From assembly GCA_015680685.1 (NCBI GenBank), contig MNCI01022307.1, positions 1,107,511 through 1,171,510 on the forward strand: 64,000 bases of DNA. Reading direction: 5' to 3'. Each line of letters starts with the position of its first letter. Position 1 is the first letter of the stretch. Shown one piece after another: positions 45,371 to 56,896 of the stretch. This DNA comes from Gnetum montanum (Eukaryota > Streptophyta > Gnetopsida > Gnetales > Gnetaceae). The position numbers and the translations under genes were made by a program. The notes below the pieces were generated by a model. It was given only the letters and a program-made list of their open reading frames with translations. It did no database searches and was not told the origin of the DNA.

Positions 45371-47175
45371 CTTTATTTTCGTGTGATGTTAATTATTGGA
45401 AGAACATGTCCCTGAAATATTATAATGTTGAGTCCTCTTTGCTTAGGTGGTTTCCAAATTTAATTTTCTGGTATAGCTAAGGGGATGAAATTATTTTTGA
45501 CACATTTTATTCTTAATTTTACAACTAATTACCCTTAAATATGTCCTTTGAGCAATGATGAATTTCAAAAAATTTATGCACTATTCGACATGTGCCCCTC
45601 CCTTGCGACTAAGCTGAACACTCCGGGTTCAAATAGGTTCAAACAGAATGAAAAGTGGAGTACCAACGAGTGAGTTATGGATATGAAAGCAAGGGACGCA
45701 CAATCATGAGTCGTAGAGAGGAATTTGAAAAACTTCCCCTGCGTGAACAATTGCAAATGATGTTGATTAGCACAGGGGGTCACGTATATATATTTTCATT
45801 GAAGTTAGGGAACTTAGAGAATGTACTGAATTTTTAATATTTATTTGAAATTAAACAATATAAACTAAGGACATTTGGACAATTGTTAAAGGGTTCTAGG
45901 GTAATTCAACTAGTTCTGAAGGCACAAAAATCATGATGATGTGGAATTTATCAATAAGGACCTCAAATGGTAGAGAAAAAGGCTATGTGATGGTTCATAG
46001 GAATGTTGAATCGGAGGGATAGAAATAAGGGAAAGAAAATTGTTGGCAATATGCTAAGGGTAACAAATGATGTGCGGAAGATGGGTCATGAGTGCAAATT
46101 ACAAAAATTACGCAAGTGGGTCCTCCCCAAAGCAAGTTCCAACCTATAATGCCCTTGCATAACCACACTTAAAAGTGTCTGTGGGCACTCGAAGGGTTAA
46201 ATGTAATTCACAATGATTCCACAAAACACACACATATGTAAATATCACCAGAATGAGGTAAGAATTCTACGCTATACGAGACATGAGCTACAATTACCCG
46301 AACAGTGAGATGAGATGAACTATAGAAGGGATTGTAGAGATTGGAACATGAGGTAACTGACCCAGGGCATAGCGAATCCTGCATGTAAAACATGATTAAG
46401 GTGCCATTAACCCGTCGTTCCAAGATCAGGACCAAGTCCATTCCTCTAATCAGTGACATCGCATTGTTTCATCCCATGATGAGCAACTATGAGAGTACCA
46501 TAACAACAAGGCATACAATCACTTGGCGTTTTATTCAAGGGAGAAGTGATTTTTGTTTTGTGGCACTTTTCTTTTCATTTTTTTTTTCTTTTTTGAATAC
46601 TGAATCCAGAGAAGCCACCAACCATCACGCATGGGTGCATGTCTTTCCAATGGGACCCCCTAGAATAGCATTGGATTTTTGAGTGCCCTTTTGATTACTC
46701 TTACTCCCATTTTTTGTTAGATCTACAAGGATCTTAGTACAACCACGTTGCATGATAACTCTCATAGATGTCAACAAAGAGAATCCACAAGTCCCCTTGA
46801 TGTCACACCCTAATCATTCCCTCTTAGTCCATCCTTCTTCATTCTAGGTATAATGAACACAAAATTAATTTTACGTTTCAAGAATGTTAACAATATCACT
46901 GTACCCTCAAACAGAACCTCTTATTTGTAGAATGGATGAATGGGTGTAATGGGCTCACTGTCCAAATAATTGATCACTCAAGACCTAATAACCTAGAACA
47001 AACCTCAACCAATAATCCACATGAGTGTTTTATTAGTAGACGAGATTACTTGTAAAAAGACAAAAATACCAAAAAGGCAGAAAGATAAAACAAGAAGTTG
47101 AAAAATGAAAAACTGGATAATAAAAAGTTGTAAAATTAAAGAAAATGAAAATATATTTATTAATCTTGCTTGTTA
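45371..47175 (-). other. Noncoding spacer of element III
   Basis: Aligns with the spacer of element II. The block around 45540-45790, read on the minus strand, matches element II just after its internal TATA box ('caggggaagtttttcaaatt' against 'gcgggggattttttcaaatt'). The internal GATATC palindrome is missing here, although a TATA-like 'tatatatacgtgacccc' remains at about 45778-45796. Confidence 0.6.
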
Positions 47176-49160
47176 TTAGAATGGGGGATATCCCCCATAA
47201 CTAAACAGTTGAATATGGCAAGGATTAATAAATGGAAGATGAGGGTCCCTACATGTTGGAAATATTGGGACCCAATCATACTTACCCCATTGGGGTTCAC
47301 ACACTTGATTATAGTAAGCATAGTGGGGCACTTTATAAGATGTAGTTTTCAGATAACGAGTTGACCCACTATGATATTTGGGACCGTTAGATGGTATGCA
47401 AGGATTAGGATGTTGTCTTCCATGACTATGTTCATTGGGTCGTATTGTTGTTGGAGTGTGAGTTGGTGGCCCTGATGGAGATACATGAGGCATTGGGTTC
47501 GAAGATAAGGGTGCATCACAGGTTTGAACTTGTGCTAAGTTGGAGGATGTAGTGGCCTCGGAATTGTGTTGTCCCTTCTTAAGGTCATTTCTAAAGAAGG
47601 GACGCCTTCGATGTTAAGGAGCTCTCTCACTGCTATTGGTGATAGTCATACAAGTAGCATTCATGGGTTGTTGTTGTGGTGCAGACACCTTAGAAACAGT
47701 TGATGGCAATGTAGAAGAAGGGAAAGGATGAGAATGTTGAAAATTAGGAGCAGTGTAAGGTGCACAAGGTGGTGGTTGTGTTGTGGACATGGGCTAATAG
47801 TATTGAGGAGAATAGTAATGTGGTGAGATAGAGTATGTTCACCCAATTGGGGAAACAAGATGTTGAACTAGATAAGCATTTGGATTTGGACGATATGAAG
47901 GATGTCTCCAATTTAAGGGTGGCTTCCCCCACGACTGGGATTGTTGCCACTGTGATCGAACACAGTATCTCTGTACGAACTCTGGGTGTAACGTGTTTCC
48001 CCAATGCTCATATAGATGTAACAAGATTGGGCATTGACCCTTGAGGTGATCGTACAGGCAAATGTTGCATTCATACGTATGATTGGCAGTTGGGCTCTTA
48101 TTTTCTTTATCCCTTCTTTCCAATTGTCTACTGATACTTTGTCCTACTTCTTGGGTTGTCAAAACTCTATCTCCAATGATATCGATATATTCTCCACACT
48201 TTTTATACATACATTCCAACATCTTATTAATATTTGCCTCAACTTCCTTTAATGATTATTGTTCTAGCAAAGATGGTTCTTTCTCCTTGTGGTAGGTTGA
48301 TTTCTCCTTTTTGTGATTATGGACCTTCGTTAAGTTGAGGTTTTGGTCCCTTTCATGTTTTTCAACACTCTCCCATCTAGCCATTTCTCCTTCTTCTTTT
48401 GCTACTTGCTTAATAAGCTCTTAGACTTGATGGGTTCATAGTTCGTATAGTTGACCTTGGGCATATATCCATAGGGTTTCTCTTGTTGCATCACGAAGCC
48501 CATCAATGATATGGTACATTAGCCATTCCTCAGAGAACTCATGGCCTGGATAGTTTTTTAATGGTGCATAATATCTTTCTAAGGCCATGTCCAAGGGTTC
48601 ATGTTGTGCTTGTTTCCACTCTTGGATTTGTTTCCTCAAGGTTGACACTCTTGCATAGGTTTGATATCTTTCGTTAAAGAGTTCTACCATTGTTGGCCAA
48701 CATCGTATTGAATTTGGTTTTAACGATCTATACCATAGTTTTGCTTGGCCAATGAGTGTCATAGGAAAGAGCTTGAGTTTTTGCTAACCGTTATCAATGT
48801 TATTCCATGTGCAGGCATCATAGAAGGCTTGTAAATGTTGATGCAGATCTAAGTCATAGCCTCCTAAAAAATTGGGAAAGTTGTTTAAATCGAGCCTGGG
48901 TAATGGCTCTCTTTACGATGCCTACGGGAGATTTGAACAGACTCTTGTATTTGTGTTAAGCTTGTAGTGGCCAGTAGGGGTTTATTGTCATCGGGTAAGT
49001 TATGCTTTCATGCGTTGGGATGACGTTGCTTTTGTTTATGTTTATAAGAAACCCCCACCTCGGGTTGCGTACTCTAATCTTCATTGTTAGATAATTCATT
49101 GGTTCTCCAATGAATTGCCTCACTAGATGTGGCATTATCATAGTCTTGTAGGAGAGGCAT
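47176..49160 (-). pseudogene. gag of element III, broken
   Basis: Runs on the minus strand from ATG 49158-49160 to TAA 47176-47178. The gag domain is best preserved at 48436-48762: 'LIGQAKLWYRSLKPNS' and on to 'FSEEWLMYHIIDGLRDATRE'. The next open segment (47839-48222) has 'MLECMYKKCGEYIDIIGDRV' and the zinc-knuckle-like CNICLYDHLKGQC. The Pro/Thr/Gln-rich tail continues to about 47176. The in-frame TGA at 49008-49010 is at the same codon as the TGA at 33866 in element II. A private TAG falls a little before it. Confidence 0.85.
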
Positions 49161-49304
49161 GGTTGTGAAATTGTGTGTGAATTTATATGTGAATTTTTAT
49201 AATTATTTCTTCTTTTTAAGAGATATATCATTAATTCCTATACAGTGACCTTGTATGATATAACTAATCTAGATAACTAGCACCATCCCCGGCAATGGCA
49301 CTAA

Positions 49305-50129
49305 TGATGAGTGGCAAGGTACCCCTACACTCAACCATACAAATACGAGCGTTACACACGCGATTCAGTCAAACTCCGCAAACGGACTAGTTATGGCATC
49401 TAGACAGTTAGCCTTAGGTCGCAGTTCGTTGTCTTCCCACCTAGACTAGTATTAACTTTGTCATGTATGGTTTAGTCTAGAGTGAAGTGTATGATGTGTT
49501 TCTAACCTAATGCTACTCCTGAAGGCCATGAAAGGTAATATTGTCTAAGCTAAGAGAGAAAGGGTGAGAGAGAGAATCTAAGCTAGCCTAAGTGCGATGA
49601 GCATCCGTTCCTTAATCATCCGTACACATCTTGGACTTCGCGCACAACTACTATTGGAATTACCAAGCACAAATCCTAGGTATGCTACTGGGTTACCAAG
49701 TAGTCACACTTAAATGCTCATAATCAAGTCGTACTCATTCCACATTTAACAGGAGTTTAAGGGTGAGAAGATATTAACTAAGAAAGCAATAAATAATAAT
49801 TAATTAAATGATTAAGCTAAGTGAATGCTGCAATGATGAAGTAATCTCGATATTTATTTCTAACCATGTGCGTGTCCAAGTACATCACACTCGAATAAGG
49901 ATGTCGTACAATTACAATCACCACACTGTGGGCATACACTAGGAGGAAAAGGGTTGAGAGAAAGAATTACTAAAAACTAATACTTAAACTAAGAATTGAC
50001 AAAAAGCTGCCTATCAAATTTTTCTACCTCTTATTTATAGATGAGGAGATAGGCAATATCATGTATGTGATATCGTAGATGCGATATCGTGGGTGCTATC
50101 ATGGCTGTCAGCAAATTCATGACTCATCA
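49305..50129 (-). repeat. 5' LTR of element III (825 bp)
   Basis: On the plus strand it begins TGATGAGTGG and ends GACTCATCA, followed by the duplication GTCAT at 50130-50134. The TATA box (TTATTTATAG on plus) is at 50031-50040. Its palindrome array (about 50053-50100) is shorter and more decayed than that of the partner LTR. Confidence 0.92.
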
Positions 50130-50134
50130 GTCAT

Positions 50135-53100
50135 CCTATTGATGGTTCATGTTGAGACCTCACCTCTTTCGATGAGAGTCTTCCCTTGTGAACGCATCCT
50201 TTCTAATGCTAATCTTCATAGTGAGAATTGAATTTTTATTATTAAGACCTATTTTTGGCTAGATCTTGGTCTCCCTCCTTATTTTCTAAGTTGAGATAAT
50301 CATTTTTTTTCTAGTGCCCATGCCTCTTATGAATTTGGTGAGGTTCTCATCCTGGTGGGAACTAGTATTAGTTGCTGGGAACATTTATGGTATGTAAATC
50401 TTTGGAATTTTTCAAGTGTTCTAGTTATCTCTCTCTCTCTATGCCTCATGGTAAATTCTTTTGTGTGAGTGTATCTAATTGACCTATCAAGTTTTGCATG
50501 ATTGATCTATATACATGTTGCTGAGGTCTTGCTCTCTATGGTATTGTGAGACTAATATTTTTCTATTGTGTGATCATGCTTGATGTTTGTGTATGAGGCT
50601 GATGTGCTGATCATGTTCTTGCTAACTCCTCTATTTTCGAGCTATTGTCTCAACCTTGTAGGCATCATAAGTACACATATGCAAATAATGATGACCTTAG
50701 TTAATTCTATAAGCTCTATGTCTATGGGAAAGATATGTGCTCTCAAGACCTTCATGAATTGGTTACGTGGTCTCAAAATTCCAACATTGGGTTGTCAATT
50801 TATTAGTACCTTTGTTGTGGTGGAGTACTAGTACATCATGATTTGTTTGCCTCTTAGTTCTAGATGAGCACTAACAAAAGATGGTGGTTTGTCCTAGACC
50901 CTACGAATATTGGGTTAGCAGATGGCATAGAATAGTATCCTTGATTGTGCCAAATACTGATGGTCCAGGAGTGGCCAATGCCTTGAGGTCCCACTATGGC
51001 AAGTGCTAGATTCTTAGCTAGCATTCTACATTGTTCGATCATTACATTCATGTCCCAATTCATTTTTTGTCGATGGTAGTCTTACAATGGGTGCAATGCT
51101 ACAGTTGTCCATGTACATGCAAAGACAAAGACAAGTTTTTCTCAAAATAGCATGATGTAGCTTTGGTATTGCTTCTGGTGGTCTAAACCCTTCAACTTAT
51201 GATGGGCTCAAGTAGTTTGTCCTATAGCCTACCAATCCTCAATAGCATTTTCAAATGTCATGTATTATGCTTACCAAATGTATTTCTACCTTCAAGTATG
51301 TAATATTGTAATGTTATGTTGTATTTAGCTATGACAAATCATGCACATAGAAGTGCTAGATGTTGTTTCCCTATGTAAATCAATTGTCCCCTTATTGTAG
51401 GCCTATGCCACACCCTAGAAAAAGGCCAAACTTGATATACGATACTTCCCTATGCTTATCCTTGAAGCACCTTCTCTCTATGTTTTGAAAGTGGCCTCTA
51501 TTCCTTGAGATGATATTTTTTGAAAGCTCTATGGAAAATCTTATTTTTGTAAACTCTGTTATAATCAGAATGCTAGGGCATGTTCTTGCCCGTGATGCTC
51601 TCAAACTAATGCTTTGTATTCAGGTGATCTTGGCATGCCTCATTGGTATGTCCTTCGATAATTATTCTTGAGACAGGATAAGTTGTGGAACTATTCCTTT
51701 CAGGTTTCTTGATTAGCAGAAATCTTATTCATGGGTGATTGATGGTGGAATGTAGTCTAAAATTTAAATAATCCAGTTCAATGAACTTGATCTTGATAGC
51801 GAGTGGTTCATGGTGGTCATATGAATTGCAACGGCAAACCGAATATTCAAATCAAAGGTGATGTTGTCATGACTAGTTGCAGGGTAGAGTTGAGTTCTAA
51901 GTATCAGTACCTAGACTCATTCTCCCATGGTTGGATGTGGTCTTTAGGGTAGTTCTTGCAAGCGTTAGGATGGTGGTCCATCCTTGAAGAAATGGTGTTA
52001 CAGTTATACAAATCATTAATTTCTCTTAAAGGCCATACATGCTAGACCTCTATGGGCTGAAAAACACTTGAGCCTGTGCTATCATAACTTGGGGCTTATG
52101 GTGCTTTTATGGACTATGGTGTATCACCCCATCTCTCTGGTGTATCATTGATTATTTCAATGTTCCAACCTCTATGGTGGGATAACATGACCATGCACTC
52201 TATTTCCTAGTGATTCTCTAGCCATATGGCATGGTCCATTTTCCATCCATTTTCCATTCCAATGGATACTTTCCTTGGTTGTCAACTACACAATGTGGGT
52301 TGTATCGAGATAATTGTTCTTCTAGTTGGGATTCAAAAATAGTTGATGTTAGGACTTGTTCCAAGTAGTGGTCCCAAGTGCCTAAAATTTCGAGATTAGT
52401 TTTCAAAGATGGGATATTGTTACAAGATTCGAATTCATAGAATCTCCTTTATGAGACCATGTGGTTGATGCAAGCATACATCTTTTATTGTAAGCAAGGT
52501 GTGATCTCATGTCCACTCTCTCAATTATGGGGGCTTCAAAGGAACTTCATCGTTTAGGGTTCTCTAGTAGACCTCCTTTATCGTAAACCCTTTGAGGATG
52601 AATTGTGGTTTGTTTTGAGTTGGTAGTTGATGATGATGATGCCCATTCATTGTAATTTGAAATTCTCTCGAGGACCTAGTCCTCCTATGGGCAAACTATT
52701 CCTAATGACTCTTGAGTTTGTTGATTGTATCTAATGGTAATAGGCAGTGGTGTGACCTTGTGCACCACAATTATTGTAAATGGGATGGACTAGTATATAG
52801 GAAATGAAAACTTAGACCTCCTACAGTGAAATGAAATCCCTTTCTATGAAAGTTTGGGGTATGAACTCTTTGGCTTCTTGAGTCGAGCTTTGAGGTGGGA
52901 TTGAATGTGGGTAAGACCTATGAATCTATGCCTTCCCTCAACTATTAGCAATTGATCAATGTGGTTGTGTTGGCTATGTGGACTACTTTGGCATGTACCA
53001 TGGCTACACTACAGTCAGGTTGTTGTCCCTACTTACATAAGGAGCCTCCCAAAGAGGATCTTCCCTACCGATTCAAAAATCCAATGAGGTGTGTTGATCA

Positions 53101-54372
53101 TGGTATGTGGTCATTCCTAGCATGGCAGGAAAAATTTAGATTCTAGGAATGTAGATGTTCCTTAGAAAAATTCATGATAGTCGTTGTCCTCAGAGGTGAT
53201 AAATTCATGATAGTCGTTGTCCTCAGAGGTGATTCTACATGCTTCCCTAGACTAAGCATTCGTAAAACGATGCTTGTGGGAAGGACAGGCTATAAGATGT
53301 GAGTGTAGCTGATCCTTTCCCATAAACAGGATATGGCAGTTGTAACATACCATGTAAATGTAGTTGACATGAAATGTATGTATGAAGGACTATCTTGAGG
53401 TTGGCTTCACAACCTATCCTTCACTTGTACAAGCTCTCAAGCAAGTGTTCTCGATGATGAACAAACTCAAAGGATGTCAATGATAGACTAGATTAGAATG
53501 TTATGATAGCTTCTTGGAGAAGTTTCCAATAAAATTTTGGACCTTCTCCCTTGCTGTGAATATGCAATATCATATTAGATGATGAAAATGTAAATTGCGG
53601 TGTTGGTGCATCTACGGATGACAAGGTCAAATTGAAGAGATCTGCCTCTATGCCTTGTTTTCAAAGGGGGATCATGCTCAACTCCCTTCCTACCAGCCTA
53701 AATAGATGTTGATGCGAAAAAAGGAAAGAAAATATGTTGATGGTATAGATGTGGTGAACCAGTACATTGATGGCTAGACTAGCAAGACCCCATGGGTCTT
53801 GATGCTAGAAGTAGAACCTAGGGTTCTGGAAAGCTTGAGTTGCTTGCAAAGACATGGCTCTTGGAGCATGTTCTCTCTTTCGGTTATGGTTTCCTAAGTC
53901 CATCACCAAGGTTGAAAGTGGTCTTGGTGAGCCTTCAAAATTGATAACAAAAAAAAAAGAATTGATGGTTGCCAAGAAGCCATTCAGGATAGAACTCAGC
54001 TATACTTGTAGAAGAAGAGTACGTCTTCTTGCATAGGTATGGGCCTATGCAGGAAGACAAGTCTCTAGACCTAATAAGGGACAAATCTAGGGGTTGCCTT
54101 AGAGACGTTGCCCCTTTGGGTTGGACTTATTCCTCTTGTCACAGATTAGGCAAAGTTTTTGGGTTCCTCCAAGTGTCCGTTGCATTTCATGCAAGGCCTT
54201 GGATGGAAGGATGTATCAGGTGTTGGGGTTGTTACCTTCCTTCAAGCTTGGTGTCAATTAAGTTGAGGGACTCCTGGAAATTGACGGAGCTCCAAACCCA
54301 TACTTGAAGTGTATTCTTAAGGCTTATCCTAGGCTCTACTCCAAGGATGTCACTTCTTTTGCGGAGGAGGAT
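50135..54372 (+). other. Interior of element IV, right of the nested insertion
   Basis: About 4.2 kb without a recognised protein domain. It has many short ORFs and a 37-bp tandem duplication at about 53164-53235 ('cgttgtcctcagaggtgat'). The purine tract GCGGAGGAGGAT ends it at 54372. Confidence 0.5.
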
Positions 54373-54943
54373 TGTGAGAGAGGTCCTAAGATGGAGGTTC
54401 ACCTAGTCTCTCCCTATGGTTTGGGAACCATGGAACACTCTGATGTGCCCTTAAGCGGCACTCAAGTATTAAAAAACCCATCTCAGCTTGGCGATACCAA
54501 GCCAGCAGTAGGGCTCCCTCCTATTGCATCCTTCTCTAAGTCCTCTTCGTACTACCCTCACATGGAAAACTACATGGCCCTGATTCTATGGTGGTTGTAA
54601 ATATGTAGGCAACCAGGATAGGATAGTTCTTGTGTGGTGCCTTGTCGAACCTTGTACCAGATTGTGAGGTCTAGGGGTAAGGCATGCCTTGTAGATACAT
54701 CATCACCCCTTCCACTGATGATGCCTATAGGGTTGCTTGTGTACTGTGTTTGCTAAGTCCTTGTTTAGAATTTAGAGGTTCCCCTTGAGGTGTATTCTCT
54801 CTTGTTAAAAAGATGTTGTGCCGCTCACTCCCTTCTAAGGGTTGCTTGTTGGTTTAGAGGCATATTCCCATGGTCTTCCACCCTAGATCCACTAGATCTA
54901 AGGGAATTCCATGGGGTGTCAGACAACATCAGGCAACATTGCA
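54373..54943 (+). repeat. Right (3') LTR of element IV
   Basis: Begins TGTGAGAGAGGTCC and ends GGCAACATTGCA, and aligns along its length with 41864-42440. TAACA follows at 54944-54948. Confidence 0.85.
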
Positions 54944-54948
54944 TAACA

Positions 54949-56896
54949 TCATGGGGGGGTTGGTTTCTTGAATCTATAAATGTATATGTTGAATGTTTCG
55001 ATGCTGAATTCAAAGATATATGAATGGATAAAGAACCAGAAAATATCCAAAAATTAACTAAAGCATGTATATTGGGTGGGTTAACAAGAATGCTAAGATA
55101 CTTTTTTCATCAAAGAAGTAGAATTTATGGATGTAGCATCCAAAGACTTATATAGCGTTCTCAACCAACTTTTTTCATCAAGTGGAATCTACCGATGTAG
55201 CATTCAAAGACTTATATAACGTTCTCGAGATTTTTTTACTGTCTTCAGAATGGTAAGTTTCAATATTCCTAGAGTGGGTTCTTGATTTTATGCAGCCTCG
55301 TAGTACTTAGATGCCATTGAAAATATCATTAATTTGTGATCAGTTCATGCATGTACGTTACACTGCATTTCATTAACACATCATCCATAAAGATTCTTCC
55401 GAACCCAACTACTCTTCCCTGAAAATAGTGGACAAAATGGTTTGTTGGGCCAGCCTGACATGTCATTTTTTGACTGTACAACACATCTTGGGCCAACGCA
55501 GAAGTGATGAGAAAACCAGAACAAACCCAGCAAGAACAGTATGATGAACAATGTTATGGTTCACACTATCACATAAATTATTCTAGCTATCAGGCATTTA
55601 GGTCCGCCATATTAAAGCTATACATACTAGCCGGATTAGTTGACACTGGGAAGTTTTGTAAACATTGAAGTTTTATTCTTTATGTTTATATCAAAAAAAA
55701 AAATTTCCTTTCTGAAACAAGACAGCTAAGCAAAAACAAAGTGAACATTTCTAAACAAGCAACAAAATTCGGCATCGGCATTGATGTTGGTGGACTCCAC
55801 TACGTTCCACTTTAATAGAGAGTCAGAGATGACATGGTCACTCACAAATCAATAATCCAAATGCATCCCTGACTCCTGACTCCTAACTAGGAGCTGCATC
55901 CTATCAGAGATTGATTTCTAATTTTGCGGTAATAAAAGTCAGAGTGGAGTGGAGGAATTTGTGGAGTGTAGCAGAGGCAGAGCACATGCAGCTCTGCTGC
56001 AAAAACCCAAAATCCCTACTCTGCAAGTCAGCCAGCATTCCATAAGCAGCCAAAACTCATCCAACTCAAAAACCCACCCTCCCCAGTCAAGCTTGTACCA
56101 CAATGCCACACAGAACCTGCCATGATGTCATTTCCAATAAACACAGGCCTGTCTGTAACTCCATGATTGTATCTCTGTAGTTCCCATGACCACCCAGCAA
56201 GCATGTTGAGAAGCTTCTCAGCAGTTGTAGTGCTCATGAATGTAAATTTCAAATATCCCTCACTCTTCTTGCCTGGCTGCCATTGCAGTTAGGGTTTCTG
56301 CAATGAGCAGATTGTCATACAAGATTCACTGTCTGTACTGTTTCTGCTAATTGTACAGCAGAGGTAGAAAAAAGGTGGATCTTATCATATTATTTTGGGA
56401 TTATTACTTTTCATGATCTTCTTTCCTTTTACTTTAACGTTACAGGCAACTGGGCCAGGAGGAGGAGCAGTAAGAGGAGGAGAATCTTGTGGGTGGTCAG
56501 AATAAATGCTTGGGCGGTATCAATTAAAGTGACGAAAGCTGAAACAGTAATTCCCGATCAAACTAGGAATAATTACGAGGATGAAGAAAGGATCATTGGT
56601 TACCACCTTACTTTTACAGAACCCACAAAGCAGAAATTTGAAAATGAGAAATGGGGCCCCCTTCCCCTCTCAAAACGCTTGTTACTGACCTCACTTGCTT
56701 TTGTCTCTTATCTTTTTCTTTACCTTTTTTGGCCCTTGGCATTGCACTGAGGATTAAGCTCAAACTCTGCTCTGTTTCGGTCGAGGGTTTTGAACTCGTT
56801 CAGCAGAGAGAGAGAGAGAGAGACAGGGTTGGGGTTGGGATTATGTTTAGTTGGATCCCAGCACTCTAGTTCAAAATCTACTCCTGTGAATAAGTC
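54949..56896. other. Intergenic region and upstream part of the PLC-like gene
   Basis: A short direct repeat lies at about 55135-55225 ('gatgtagca-tccaaagacttatatagcgttctc'). An unassigned small ORF occurs at 56028-56252 (minus). A (GA)n tract at about 56802-56822 lies in what is probably the 5' UTR or promoter of the gene starting at 56897; such GA tracts are common in plant 5' UTRs. Confidence 0.45.
56028..56252 (-). CDS. Unassigned small ORF, 74 aa
   Basis: An ORF with ATG at both residue 1 and residue 6 ('MKFTFMSTTTAEKLLNMLAG'), rich in Trp, Gly and Ser, with a varied composition unlike low-complexity noise. It ends 'WMSFGCLWNAG'. I do not recognise a family, and no splice-linked exon is evident on either side. 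It may be a small gene, a gene fragment or chance. Confidence 0.25.
   Translation of the reverse strand: MKFTFMSTTTAEKLLNMLAGWSWELQRYNHGVTDRPVFIGNDIMAGSVWHCGTSLTGEGGFLSWMSFGCLWNAG

Larger units (their letters stand above)
43460..50129 (-). mobile_element. Element III: complete gag-only Athila-related retrotransposon, reverse orientation
   Basis: A 6.7-kb element on the minus strand with LTRs of 880 bp (43460-44339) and 825 bp (49305-50129). GTCAT is duplicated at 43455-43459 and 50130-50134. It is a close relative of element II: same LTR body, Asp-type primer site (about 49283-49304), purine tract (44340-44351), gag and spacer. Protease, RT, RNase H and integrase are absent. The ORF in the env position is much shorter than in element II, so an internal deletion is likely. 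Confidence 0.9.
41864..54943 (+). mobile_element. Element IV: LTR retrotransposon with initiator-Met-type primer site, split by element III
   Basis: Direct repeats of 577 and 571 bp (41864-42440 and 54373-54943) bound this unit, with TAACA duplicated outside. TGGTATCAAAGAGC after the left LTR resembles the initiator tRNA-Met primer site used by many copia and some gypsy elements. GCGGAGGAGGAT before the right LTR is a polypurine tract. Element III (43460-50129) is inserted inside, with its own duplication. Without it, element IV is about 6.4 kb. I find no gag, RT or integrase motif in its interior, so it is either very decayed or a large non-coding (LARD-like) derivative. The superfamily is uncertain. 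Confidence 0.75.
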
